From a virus, in IMG/VR virus record IMGVR_UViG_3300047174_000304, positions 1 to 44,097 of that record: DNA of 44,097 nt. One strand, given 5' to 3'. Numbering within the stretch: position 1 is the stretch's first letter; every line of letters starts with the position of its first letter. The notes beneath the pieces were generated by a model. That model saw nothing but the letters and a program-made list of their open reading frames with translations, was not told where the DNA came from and searched no databases. Position numbers and translations under genes: made by a program. Positions 1 to 6,542 of the stretch are shown here, piece after piece.

Positions 1-372
1 GAAACATCCCGCCCAGACCAGGCCGCCCAGCGCTGCAACCAGGTAGGCGTACCGCGCGGGTCTAGCGGTCGCGGGCGCCTTAGGCTCGGCCTTTGTCTTT
101 ATCTTTGCGGCTTTAGGTGAACGCTTGACGTCACGCGCCCGCGAATCGGGCCGATTCCGCAAAGGCGGTTGATCGAAGTCGGTATCGGGCGGGGACATGT
201 CGGCGGTCGCCGTATCCAGCAGGGCGTGCGTCGGCAAAGGCGCGGTGGGCGCAGACGCATGCGGCGAAGGCCCGGCGCCAAGATCGGCGTGCGTTGAGCC
301 GCGACCCAGCCCGGTAGGATCGTAAGGGTCGATCCCCGAAAGGTTCAACGGTTTTACCTGCCGCTTGGTCAT
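1..372 (-). CDS. N-terminal part of an unrecognised host membrane protein (runs off the window)
   Basis: This open frame starts at an ATG at 372-370 and stays open to base 1, so only the first 124 codons are visible. It begins MTKRQVKPLNLSGIDPYD. About 100 residues rich in Pro, Ala and Asp follow, then a Lys/Pro/Ala-rich basic stretch (KAAKIKTKAEPKAPATARP). The visible part ends in a hydrophobic segment (YAYLVAALGGLVWAGCF) that looks like the start of a transmembrane helix. A long cytoplasmic, disordered N-terminus ahead of a membrane helix fits a polarity or envelope protein, and TipN-like proteins of Caulobacterales have this layout. That is only a guess, because the diagnostic C-terminal part is missing. 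It is most likely host DNA, since it lies on the far side of the tRNA used for integration. Confidence 0.6.
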   Translation of the reverse strand, partial: MTKRQVKPLNLSGIDPYDPTGLGRGSTHADLGAGPSPHASAPTAPLPTHALLDTATADMSPPDTDFDQPPLRNRPDSRARDVKRSPKAAKIKTKAEPKAPATARPARYAYLVAALGGLVWAGCF

Positions 373-610
373 AAACATGTGCAGCCTGCAGCGGTGCGGA
401 CCGGGATAGACGCGAATTCCCCGCCGACTCTTCGCGTTGGAGGCGAAAAGGTATAGCGGGACGACGCTTTACGCAAAGCCGTGAATCGCCGCACCGATCC
501 GGCCCCGGCGGTAGCCATCTGTTTGGAGGTGAAAGGGATGGCGTCGGGGCGTAGTGCGGCGCGTCTTGACGTGCTAAGCGGGCCTGAGGCGTCGGCGACG
601 CTTGGCGTAA

Positions 611-687
611 GGGTGCTTAGCTCAGCTGGATAGAGCATCTGCCTTCTAAGCAGAGGGTCGCAGGTTCGAGTCCTGCAGTGCCCGCCA
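611..687 (+). tRNA. tRNA-Arg (anticodon TCT)
   Basis: The sequence folds as a complete tRNA. The acceptor GGGTGCT pairs with AGTGCCC (two G-T wobbles), the D-arm is TAGCTCAGCTGGATAGAGCA, and the anticodon stem TCTGC/GCAGA encloses the loop CTTCTAA, giving anticodon TCT for arginine AGA codons. The T-arm is GCAGG TTCGAGT CCTGC, followed by discriminator G and an encoded CCA. The gene is intact although the prophage lies directly downstream. This is the usual outcome when a P4-type integrase recombines in the 3' part of a tRNA and restores it. Confidence 0.95.
645..687 (+). other. Probable left attachment site (attL) inside the tRNA 3' half
   Basis: Inference. The integrase at the other end of the window belongs to a family that usually recombines in tRNA 3' ends, and all phage genes lie downstream of this tRNA. 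The attL core should therefore be part of the anticodon-loop to CCA segment. The matching attR copy is expected to the right of base 44097 and cannot be seen, so the exact core limits are unknown. Confidence 0.45.
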
Positions 688-987
688 TTTTCTGATGACA
701 ACCATCTGTAAAGCCTCAGGGTTTCTTCTATGAGCAGCTCTAGACCCTAACTTCTACCCTAAAAGCGCGAGGCGCTTGAATGGCAAGTAAAGCGCTTCGC
801 GTTGGAGATGCTGCTGCAGGGGCTATCCAGAAGCGAGGAAGTTCCTGCTGACCCGATCAGGGGCGAGCGGGGTAGCCAGTTGCCGCGGTGGCTTCTGACC
901 CAGCTGTTGCGGGTGCTGATCGCGCGCGAGGAGAGCGCATGAACGCCCTCTTGACTCGACCGCTACCGTTCTCATCCTGTTCCGCCC
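688..987. other. Left prophage end: no convincing gene, short repeats
   Basis: These 300 bases hold no well-supported gene apart from a doubtful 44-codon frame (808-942). Two direct copies of ACCCTAA lie at 744-750 and 756-762, exactly 12 bp apart. A perfect inverted repeat AAGCGC-GAG-GCGCTT spans 763-777, and a partial echo (AAAGCGCTTCGCG) follows at about 790-802. Short repeats this close to an attachment site could be arm-type sites for the integrase or excisionase, but that is inference. Confidence 0.35.
808..942 (+). CDS. Doubtful 44-residue ORF at the prophage left end
   Basis: An ATG at 808 opens a frame that ends at TGA 940-942. The same frame is open back to 763 without an ATG, and that upstream part also reads like protein (KREALEWQVKRFALE). 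The C-terminal part (RWLLTQLLRVLIAREESA) could form an amphipathic helix. GGAG lies only two bases before the ATG, too close for a normal ribosome site. It may be the relic 3' end of a gene cut by integration or recombination. No family is recognised. Confidence 0.2.
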   Translation: MLLQGLSRSEEVPADPIRGERGSQLPRWLLTQLLRVLIAREESA

Positions 988-1284
988 ATGGAAATCATCA
1001 CCCCGCGCGCCATCCACGACACCGGCGCCCAACTCACCGTATGGTGCACGCCCTGCCGCCAGGGTCGGCTTGTCAGGATCGACCTTAAAGCCTGGGGCCA
1101 TATTTGGGATCGCGAGATCGCCGAACTTTGGGTCAGGCCCGGCTTTCGGTGCTCTAGGTGTGGTGCGGCAGCCGGCACGCTCACCGTCCAGAGGATCATG
1201 CACAGGGGCGGCGCAATGGAGACGATGTTGGACCTGTCCCGAAACGCAAAGAGCCCCGCCACCCTTTCGGATGACGGGGCCTAA
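988..1284 (+). CDS. Small zinc-ribbon protein, function unknown
   Basis: This 98-residue protein has two CxxC knuckles, VWCTPCRQG near residue 19 and FRCSRCGAAAG near residue 53, the pattern of a small treble-clef or zinc-ribbon fold. Proteins with this spacing are common unnamed products in alphaproteobacterial prophages and genomes. It is the leftmost clear phage gene and is transcribed toward the late operon, so the two units converge. Its last ten codons lie inside the late-operon terminator hairpin. There is no good ribosome site before ATG 988 and no earlier start in frame after the stop at 952, so the start is uncertain. DNA or RNA binding is possible but not shown. Confidence 0.6.
   Translation: MEIITPRAIHDTGAQLTVWCTPCRQGRLVRIDLKAWGHIWDREIAELWVRPGFRCSRCGAAAGTLTVQRIMHRGGAMETMLDLSRNAKSPATLSDDGA
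1241..1280 (-). terminator. Rho-independent terminator of the leftward late operon
   Basis: On the minus strand the sequence reads GCCCCGTCATCC-GAAA-GGGTGGCGGGGC, an uninterrupted 12-bp stem (two G-U pairs in RNA) closed by a GAAA tetraloop. The T-rich tail TCTTTGCGTTTC follows. It lies just past the last minus-strand gene (ends 1329) and inside the 3' end of the converging plus-strand gene. On the plus strand no T-run follows, so it should act mainly on leftward transcripts. Confidence 0.8.
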
Positions 1285-1309
1285 CCTCAAGCCTAAGCGA
1301 GGCGATAGC

Positions 1310-1323
1310 CGGGGATAATCCCG
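1310..1323. promoter_or_regulatory. Isolated copy of the CI-type operator
   Basis: CGGGGATAATCCCG here is identical over 14 bp to the site directly before the CI-like repressor gene (38296-38309). Neither strand shows a good -35 box at the right distance. The site sits between the late terminator and the last late gene, not in front of a gene. Repressor binding away from a promoter would resemble the stoperators of mycobacteriophage L5. That role is inference; the sequence identity is seen directly. Confidence 0.5.
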
Positions 1324-1328
1324 CCCGG

Positions 1329-1628
1329 TCAGGCGGTCGGTTCGGTACTGGCTTCCGTTGCGGTCAGGACTTCGGCGCCAAGTTCCACCGCGCTGGTCAG
1401 TGCGGCGTCTTCGGCGGTGACCTGGCCGTTCGTGGTGATCGTTACCGGCGCTTCGTTGGCCGGCTGCGTCGGGGCCGCGGCGGCAGCGACGGCGGGCGCC
1501 GCGGTGGCCAGGGCCTGGACCACTTCGGCGGAGGTTGTGCCGAAATGCTTCTGGGCGACGGGCTCCAACGCTGTCAGGAGGTCTTGGGCGAGCGCGCCAA
1601 TCAGCGCGGCCGAGAACACGAACTTCAT
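1329..1628 (-). CDS. Ala-rich late protein with N-terminal hydrophobic segment, unknown
   Basis: This 99-residue product starts MKFVFSAALIGALAQDLLTAL, either a weak signal peptide or a short membrane anchor. A very Ala/Thr/Pro-rich middle and an acidic tail follow. A ribosome site GGAGA lies seven bases before the ATG. It is the last gene of the leftward transcription unit, downstream of the endolysin, and is followed by the late terminator. No family is recognised. Its position suggests an accessory lysis or envelope role, as inference only. Confidence 0.6.
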   Translation of the reverse strand: MKFVFSAALIGALAQDLLTALEPVAQKHFGTTSAEVVQALATAAPAVAAAAAPTQPANEAPVTITTNGQVTAEDAALTSAVELGAEVLTATEASTEPTA

Positions 1629-1760
1629 GATGGTTTCTCCGGGAGATTAGCCTGGCCGGGCGCAGGCGTGTTGAGCCGCCGGGCGCTACCCGGTCGGCTG
1701 ACTGCCGATCATCCCGGCTATGGGATCGGCGGTGTTGGGGATGCGCGCGCCGCGCGTGTC

Positions 1761-2423
1761 TCAGCCGCGCCAGATCGCGCCGGCGCGGGCTAGCTGATGC
1801 AGGACATTCTCGATCCCGATCTCGCCGCCGTTGACTATTGTGCGGATGGCGATGGCGGCCTGCTGATCGTCGGCGTGGGCGGCCAGCACGGCGTTGCAGC
1901 CGTGGCGCGCCCAAAAGTCGGCTGCCGTGAGCGCCGCCCCCGCGGGCTGCGCGACCAGGTCGGGTTGCGCCTCATAGGGCTGGCCTAGCCGCTTGCCGGC
2001 GTCGGCATAGGCTTCGCGGCCGGTCAGCTGCAGATACCCGCGACCGCGATAGGTGTAGCCATCCAGCGGTTGGACGTTGCCCATCCGACCGCCATAGACC
2101 TTGCAGGCGATCTTGCAGGGATCGTCACCATAGGATCGAGCAGAAGCCAAAGTCGGGAAATGCGCCGGCCACGTGCTGACCAGCTCGGGCGCCGAATAAT
2201 GCAGGTTCTCTTGCGCGATCATGAAGCCGCCGCTCTCATTGTGCAGGTTCGCCAGCCAATGGCGCACCTGGCGCGGCGTCGTGATCCCATGCGCCTTGGC
2301 GGCTGCGTCCAGATGCGGCGCGATCAGGAGGTGACTGCACGCCTGAGCGAAGACCTGCAGGCGATCTGGCGTGATATCGGCAGGCGCGACGGCGCGCGCC
2401 GCGGCGAGGGGCGTTGTGATCAT
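1761..2423 (-). CDS. Endolysin, glycoside hydrolase family 19 (chitinase-like lysozyme)
   Basis: The 220-residue protein shows the GH19 pattern found in phage endolysins. An early catalytic Glu lies in LANLHNESGGF (near residue 64), and the conserved YRGRGYLQLTGREAY block lies near residue 125. The family hydrolyses glycosidic bonds of peptidoglycan (or chitin), and phages use it to open the cell wall at lysis. No signal peptide is seen, so release would need a holin, and two holin-like genes lie just upstream. CTGGAG is placed well before the ATG. A strong hairpin with a T5 tail stands between this gene and the coiled-coil gene upstream. Confidence 0.88.
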   Translation of the reverse strand: MITTPLAAARAVAPADITPDRLQVFAQACSHLLIAPHLDAAAKAHGITTPRQVRHWLANLHNESGGFMIAQENLHYSAPELVSTWPAHFPTLASARSYGDDPCKIACKVYGGRMGNVQPLDGYTYRGRGYLQLTGREAYADAGKRLGQPYEAQPDLVAQPAGAALTAADFWARHGCNAVLAAHADDQQAAIAIRTIVNGGEIGIENVLHQLARAGAIWRG

Positions 2424-2440
2424 GGCGCGCTCCAGGCATG

Positions 2441-2466
2441 AAAAAGCCCGCTCGGCGGCGGGCGGT
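2441..2466 (-). terminator. Intra-operon hairpin with T-tail before the endolysin
   Basis: Read on the minus strand, GCCCGC-CGCCGA-GCGGGC forms a 6-bp GC stem followed directly by TTTTT. This has the form of an intrinsic terminator, but it lies inside the lysis cassette, only about 18 bases before the endolysin ATG. It may reduce read-through into the endolysin gene or protect an mRNA 3' end. Confidence 0.6.
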
Positions 2467-2471
2467 TTGGA

Positions 2472-2993
2472 TCAAGCTTCGGGCTCGCCCAGAAGGATCG
2501 GCTCGGTACGGCGCGCGGCGGGCGCCGGCATATCGACGCCGGCTACACCAAGCTGGCGCTGAAGGCTGTCCAGCTGCTGTTGGAGCGCCCTCACCTTGCC
2601 GTCGTAGTCGGCGCAGCGGGCTTCGGCCTCTTCGGCGCGCCTCTCCGCCGCCACGGCCCTGCGCTCGGCGTCCACCGCCCGCGCTTCCGCCTTTGCGGCT
2701 TGACTGGCGAGGTCTTGGCGCTCGTCCTGGCGCGCGGCCCTCTCGTCTTTTAACCGCCCATCAAGCTCATTAAGAAGCTTACGGTCCTCTTCTCGGTCAT
2801 CCCGAAGAGATTTTATCTCAGCCTGCAGCGAAGCGATGACCTGGGTTGCTGCGTCCTGGGCAGCCTTGATCATGGCGGCTTGAGAGCCCACCATATCGCT
2901 CTTGCCCTTGTGCCGGGCCGCCATCCATGTCGCCAAGCCGCCCATAGAGGCGCCGATAGCCGTCCCGACAGCGGGCAACCATTCAGGAACCAT
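2472..2993 (-). CDS. Membrane-anchored coiled-coil protein, i-spanin candidate
   Basis: This protein has 173 residues. One hydrophobic segment (WLPAVGTAIGASMGGLATWM, residues 5-24) is followed by about 110 residues of charged heptads rich in Glu, Arg, Lys, Ala and Gln, and then by a Pro-rich tail. A single N-terminal anchor with a long coiled coil, next to holin and endolysin genes, is the layout of inner-membrane spanins (Rz). No lipobox-bearing Rz1-like frame was found inside or beside it, so the spanin role is not secure. A GGAGG ribosome site precedes the ATG. Its start overlaps the 3' end of the upstream membrane protein by 11 bases. Confidence 0.6.
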   Translation of the reverse strand: MVPEWLPAVGTAIGASMGGLATWMAARHKGKSDMVGSQAAMIKAAQDAATQVIASLQAEIKSLRDDREEDRKLLNELDGRLKDERAARQDERQDLASQAAKAEARAVDAERRAVAAERRAEEAEARCADYDGKVRALQQQLDSLQRQLGVAGVDMPAPAARRTEPILLGEPEA

Positions 2994-3273
2994 GACGCTC
3001 CCTCCAAATACGCAGGCAGGAGACGCCGCAAGCCAGGGCGTCGATTACAGCGGACGCGACATGCAAACCGGCCGTCAAAACAGGAAGGTGGAAGCACTCC
3101 GACCCTCTAAGCAGGCTGGCGACGGCGAACATCAGCGCGATTTCGTACCGCTTGCGAAGGTACGTCGGCATGATGAAATCGGTCGTGGTCAGCCCAAGAA
3201 GCGCCGCCAGGATGCAAAGCGATACGCCGGCCACGAAGTCAGCCGGCCCGCAAAGCATTGAGAGCGGGATCAA
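2983..3273 (-). CDS. Small membrane protein, holin candidate
   Basis: This 96-residue protein has two or three hydrophobic stretches: residues 8-30 (PADFVAGVSLCILAALLGL), 44-56 (IALMFAVASLL) and 64-88. They are separated by a short basic loop (YLRKRYE). Size, topology and place in the lysis cassette fit a holin or antiholin. It overlaps both neighbours (ATGA with the upstream 67-residue protein, 11 bases with the coiled-coil protein), so translation is probably coupled. No specific holin family is recognised. Confidence 0.6.
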   Translation of the reverse strand: MIPLSMLCGPADFVAGVSLCILAALLGLTTTDFIMPTYLRKRYEIALMFAVASLLRGSECFHLPVLTAGLHVASAVIDALACGVSCLRIWRERHGS

Positions 3274-3473
3274 GTCTGAGCCTCGGCTTTGGAGGAGCCG
3301 AAATAGTAATCGTAGACGGTGCCGAATTTGCTGATCAGGATGCCGACGATGACCTGAAGGATATCGCGGATCGGCTGGGGCACGGGGAGTGAAAACAGGG
3401 CCATTTCCGTCCCCGCAACCATCACGACGATGGCGCAGGCCAGAAAGGCGCGTGGCGACAAGAAGGTGCGCAT
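3270..3473 (-). CDS. Two-helix membrane protein, holin-like
   Basis: This 67-residue protein has helix one at residues 9-29 (FLACAIVVMVAGTEMALFSL) and helix two at residues 36-52 (DILQVIVGILISKFGTVYDY), ending in YYFGSSKAEAQT. Small two-helix proteins ending in a YYFGSS-type tail occur widely in lysis regions of phages infecting alphaproteobacteria and are usually called holin-like. Its stop overlaps the next start as ATGA. With the 96-residue membrane protein it may form a holin/antiholin pair; which is which cannot be told from sequence. Confidence 0.6.
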   Translation of the reverse strand: MRTFLSPRAFLACAIVVMVAGTEMALFSLPVPQPIRDILQVIVGILISKFGTVYDYYFGSSKAEAQT

Positions 3474-3521
3474 GGCGTGCTCCTATGAAGGCTGAACTGA
3501 AGAAGGTCGCGCGCCGGTGAC

Positions 3522-3797
3522 CTAAGGCGCTGCATTCCCGATCTCGCCGCTCTCGGCTTGCACGGCGGCTTGGTCTGCGGCGAGCTGGTTGGCGTAGGAC
3601 AGGGCGCAGTGGTTTTTCTGGATGCGGGACAGCAGACCGCAGAGGACGCAGCCCCAGCGCTCGCCCTTTAGGCTGGCCACATAGGCTCGGGCGCTGATCG
3701 TACTGTGCGGGTCGCCGAAAAGAAGGGCGTTGCCGAGCTGGTCGATGCCGACAGCGATATTCAGCAGGTATTGGGCGACGGACTTGGGCCGGGTCAT
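3522..3797 (-). CDS. Conserved small phage protein (LLNIAVGIDQLGN motif)
   Basis: The 91-residue protein contains QYLLNIAVGIDQLGNALLFGDP and ends its core in a segment with paired cysteines (CVLCGLLSR) and NHCALSY. Proteins with the I-G-I-D-Q-L-x-N-x-L-L-G-D/G motif sit in late regions of many phages of Gram-negative bacteria without an assigned role. The gene overlaps the upstream exported protein by four bases (ATGA), so it belongs to the same leftward late transcript. Confidence 0.65.
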   Translation of the reverse strand: MTRPKSVAQYLLNIAVGIDQLGNALLFGDPHSTISARAYVASLKGERWGCVLCGLLSRIQKNHCALSYANQLAADQAAVQAESGEIGNAAP

Positions 3798-4333
3798 GGC
3801 GAAGGCGCCTGCCCCGCCAGGATCGCCGTCACGCGGGCCTGGCTGGTGACGATGCCCAGCGTCAGGAACAGGCTGACGGCCGACGCGGTGTCCGGGTCGG
3901 TCAGGTTGATCGTGTCGCCCGGCTGGAGTGCGTTGTACTCCATCATGAAGACCTGCAGCCCCATCAGCGCTTGTTGGCTTGGGGTCGGGCTAGCCATTTG
4001 CGCCGGCGTTAGGGCGTTCGCCTGCGCCATGGCGGCGACGAATACGCCCCGCTCGGTTGAACTTAAAAGGCGGATGAAGCCTAGCTTAGTCACAAGCGTA
4101 TGACCCATCTGCATGGCCGGCTGAGGGTGACTTGCCACATAGGCGGCGTAGGCGGCGCGCGTGCCGGTCTCGTCGTAAGCGCCAGTTGAGGTCAACATCT
4201 GGAAGATGCTCCCGTCGGGCGCGACCATGTAATCGACGGTCGGATTGTAGGACGGAGGGGGCGCCTGCTGCGCAGCCGCTGAGCCGGCCAGCGCGGCAAG
4301 CGCCAAAGCAATGCAAATAGCCGAGCGAATCAT
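3794..4333 (-). CDS. Exported late protein, unknown function
   Basis: This 179-residue protein has a clear signal peptide (MIRSAICIALALAALAGSAAA, likely cut at AAA-QQA). The mature part is soluble-looking, with alternating aromatic and small residues and no cysteine. Start and stop both overlap neighbours by four bases. Exported proteins next to the lysis genes can act on the envelope, but no motif supports a specific task. Confidence 0.6.
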   Translation of the reverse strand: MIRSAICIALALAALAGSAAAQQAPPPSYNPTVDYMVAPDGSIFQMLTSTGAYDETGTRAAYAAYVASHPQPAMQMGHTLVTKLGFIRLLSSTERGVFVAAMAQANALTPAQMASPTPSQQALMGLQVFMMEYNALQPGDTINLTDPDTASAVSLFLTLGIVTSQARVTAILAGQAPSP

Positions 4334-5376
4334 GAGGAGGCCTTATAGCTATCGGCGACGCCGGCGGTGCCGGCTGTTCCTGAGGTGTTGACGAAGACGC
4401 AACCAACCCCGTCGGCCGCACCCACGTTTGCGATGGGAGGCAGGGTAGTCGCGGGGGCGTTGCCGGTGATCGTCGCGGACTCCGTGGCGATGCCGGATCC
4501 GCCGGCCAAGGTCTCATAGATCGTCGCCGTGCCGGAGACGCTGGAATACACCCTGCAGACAAAGACGGTGGACCAAGCTGGGGCGATTCGGTACGTGAAC
4601 GGTGTCGCAGCGCCCGCAGCCACGGACGCCTCACCCACCGTTTCGTTGTAGCCAACATAGCCCGTGGTTGCGCCGATGATGTTGGGGCTTGATGCAAGCA
4701 CGACGCGATTGTTGCCATTGGCGTCTGCTTGGCAATCGACCCGCTCCCCGGTCGTCACGGTCGGCTGTGTGCTGTTATAGACGCAGCCGGTTTTGACCGG
4801 CGAGCCCACGTCCGCGGCGCCAGACGAGACGCTGCCGACGATGATTTCGCGGCCCGCCGTGTCGGTCAGAAGGTCTCTGGCATAGGTCCCGTCCGACCCC
4901 ATGACGCGCGTACCGCCGCCGGTCAGGGCTGATCCCGCTGTCTCGATCCCCTGATACCACCAACCTGTCGCTGCCGTGCCCGTAGCAGCCTGCGCGCCCT
5001 GTGCGCTCGTCACGGATCCGGTGATGGCCGGCAGGCTATAGACATCGACGATCTGGCGCCCGGCCGCATCGGTGAGCAGGTCTCTGGCATAGGTCCCGTC
5101 CGACCCCATGGCCCGAACGCCGCTGCCGGTCAGGGCTGAGCCGGCCGTCTCGATCCCCTGCCAAAACCAGCCGTTGGACGCGCCGCCGGCGTTCTGGGCG
5201 CCCTGATCCACGCCGATGTGCGTGCAGGTCGGGCAACCCTGGATCGTGCTGACCTTGTCCGTTCGCGGCGAGCCGGCGGCCGAGGTCGGCGTGACCGGGC
5301 CAAACTGCGTCTGGGCAAACGCCGGCGCGCCACAGAGCGCCAGCAGCGCCGCAATGAGGATGAGAAGTCTGGTCAT
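4330..5376 (-). CDS. Exported protein with an internal duplication, virion-surface candidate
   Basis: A signal peptide (MTRLLILIAALLALCGAPAFA) opens a 348-residue protein. The same frame is open upstream to 5697, but that part antisenses the neighbouring gene's coding and lacks protein character, so ATG 5376 is preferred. Two near-identical blocks (IETAGSALTG-x-G-x-R-x-MGSDGTYAR followed by DLLTD) lie about 70 residues apart. The C-terminal half is rich in Gly, Thr and Ala with beta-like alternation and includes paired cysteines. It sits between the fibre genes and the lysis cassette. A Sec signal is unusual for a tail fibre, so a secreted or envelope protein is also possible. Confidence 0.6.
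   Translation of the reverse strand: MTRLLILIAALLALCGAPAFAQTQFGPVTPTSAAGSPRTDKVSTIQGCPTCTHIGVDQGAQNAGGASNGWFWQGIETAGSALTGSGVRAMGSDGTYARDLLTDAAGRQIVDVYSLPAITGSVTSAQGAQAATGTAATGWWYQGIETAGSALTGGGTRVMGSDGTYARDLLTDTAGREIIVGSVSSGAADVGSPVKTGCVYNSTQPTVTTGERVDCQADANGNNRVVLASSPNIIGATTGYVGYNETVGEASVAAGAATPFTYRIAPAWSTVFVCRVYSSVSGTATIYETLAGGSGIATESATITGNAPATTLPPIANVGAADGVGCVFVNTSGTAGTAGVADSYKASS
4843..5172. repeat. Two diverged ~120-bp copies inside one gene
   Basis: Bases 4843-4963 and 5052-5172 match over most of their length. The longest shared stretch contains AGGTCTCTGGCATAGGTCCC and runs on into CCCATG, and both copies end near TCTCGATCCCCTG. They keep the reading frame of the exported protein and encode the two GSDGTYARDLLTD blocks. 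This is an in-frame internal duplication, not a mobile element. Confidence 0.75.
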
Positions 5377-5381
5377 GTGAT

Positions 5382-6212
5382 CTAGGCTCCGTTGACCGCG
5401 ACCCAGCTCGTCGCCGCGCCGGTCGAGCCCGGCTCGAGCCAGGCGATGAACGACACGGTTCCGTTCTGGGTCGAAAGCGTGAAGGGGAAGCCGCCGGGGG
5501 ACAGGGTGTCCGATCCGGCGGCCTGGACGCTGATGGCGTTTGTGGCGGAGGCGCCAAATGCGTCGGCGACGACGACGCTCTGCCCTGGCGTCATGGTGGA
5601 CAGGGCTGGCAGGGTCAGGGTGACTGCCGCAGTACTGACGTCGATGGCGTTCTTCGAGTTGATGGCCAGCGTCGCGTTGGCCTTGATCGGGGTCCAAAGC
5701 GTCGCGCCCTGGGCACCCTGCGGGATGACGAAATCGAAGACGGCCGCGCTCGGCGACCCGACATTGGTCACGCTCGCGGCTGATCCCGGCACGCCCGACG
5801 TGACAGTCCCGACGCCCACGGTGGCCGCTTCGCCGTCCACGCCCGGTTGGCCCTGCAGCGAACCGATGTCGATCCAGTTGCCGTTGATCCGCGCGAAGCC
5901 GTGGCCCGCCGACGCGCCCGTTTCGACGATGTAGGCGGACGAATTGGGCGCACCCGGCGGCAGGTCGGCCACGGTATCGACCGTGCCCTTCACCCCGATG
6001 GCCAGGAACTGATTGATGAGCGACTGGACCTGGGTGATCAGGGCGGTGATGTTACTGGCCGTGGCGCCCGTGCTGATTTGCACGTTCCAGCTGTTAAGCG
6101 CGGCCGTCAGGGCGGTCGCAAAGGCGGTCTCGTTCGAGGTGTTCGCTGTGACGCCGGCCAACGCCTCGATCAGTGGCGCGAGCTCGGCCGCGAACGTGGC
6201 GTTATCGATCAT
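5382..6212 (-). CDS. Tail-fibre-like protein
   Basis: The 276-residue protein has a helical N-terminus, then a 'valid-range' type linker (VADLPPGAPNSSAYIV, near residue 84), then GSLQGQPGVDGEAAT. The segment SVTNVGSPSAAVFDFVIPQG near residue 150 is a motif very common in phage tail fibres just before collagen-like or receptor-binding parts. The C-terminal 100 residues form a beta-rich domain. It follows the fibre and assembly genes on the same strand and abuts the 92-residue gene upstream. Adhesion is inferred from these motifs. Confidence 0.65.
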   Translation of the reverse strand: MIDNATFAAELAPLIEALAGVTANTSNETAFATALTAALNSWNVQISTGATASNITALITQVQSLINQFLAIGVKGTVDTVADLPPGAPNSSAYIVETGASAGHGFARINGNWIDIGSLQGQPGVDGEAATVGVGTVTSGVPGSAASVTNVGSPSAAVFDFVIPQGAQGATLWTPIKANATLAINSKNAIDVSTAAVTLTLPALSTMTPGQSVVVADAFGASATNAISVQAAGSDTLSPGGFPFTLSTQNGTVSFIAWLEPGSTGAATSWVAVNGA

Positions 6213-6213
6213 C

Positions 6214-6492
6214 TCAGGCCGCGGCGATCTTGTCGGCCGCGGCGATGGCGTCGGTCAGCATCTGCTCTGTGCTGCCGATCACGTCGGCATGCAGCTTGAA
6301 GACCATGAGGTCCTTGTCGCTCGTCGCGGCGTCGAGCACACCCGTCAGGTCGGCGGCGATTTCGGCGAGGTTCGCGGCCTGCACCTTCGCGAGAACGGCG
6401 CGCAGCATGGTGGCGCGGGGCGCGGCCAAGGCTTTTTCGGCCGCGGCGCGCTGGGCCTTGAGGTCGGCCAAGCTGACGGTTGCATCGGACAC
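6214..6492 (-). CDS. Small helical protein, unknown
   Basis: This 92-residue, Ala-rich, strongly helical protein (MSDATVSLADLKAQRAAAEK at the start) has no cysteines and no membrane segment. It sits directly before the fibre-like gene with a one-base gap, so translation is likely coupled. A small accessory or assembly role for the fibre is plausible from position alone. Confidence 0.55.
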   Translation of the reverse strand: MSDATVSLADLKAQRAAAEKALAAPRATMLRAVLAKVQAANLAEIAADLTGVLDAATSDKDLMVFKLHADVIGSTEQMLTDAIAAADKIAAA

Positions 6493-6542
6493 GGGCGTCT
6501 CCTTGCTGTAAGATTTTTGGAAATTGCTGATGGAGCCGCGCC

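Noticed and set aside
369-701. 110-codon minus-strand ORF across the tRNA
   Set aside because: Its sequence TRTCDPLLRRQMLYPAELS is the well-known false product from the antisense of tRNA-Arg; the upstream part is Arg/Ser-rich shadow.
888-1088. 66-codon plus-strand ORF (and its ATG at 939)
   Set aside because: His/Arg/Pro-rich composition; overlaps the zinc-ribbon gene, which has a convincing double CxxC pattern.
1706-1722. ATCCC-GGCTAT-GGGAT inverted repeat after the endolysin
   Set aside because: Only five base pairs without a T-run on the minus strand and not matching the operator consensus; probably chance.
823-1914. 363-codon minus-strand ORF at the left end
   Set aside because: Arg-rich shadow that covers the endolysin 3' end, the 99-residue gene, the terminator and the operator in a different frame.
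5377-5697. N-terminal extension of the exported protein upstream of ATG 5376
   Set aside because: It overlaps the fibre-like gene in another frame and is Arg/His-rich; a perfect signal peptide begins at 5376.
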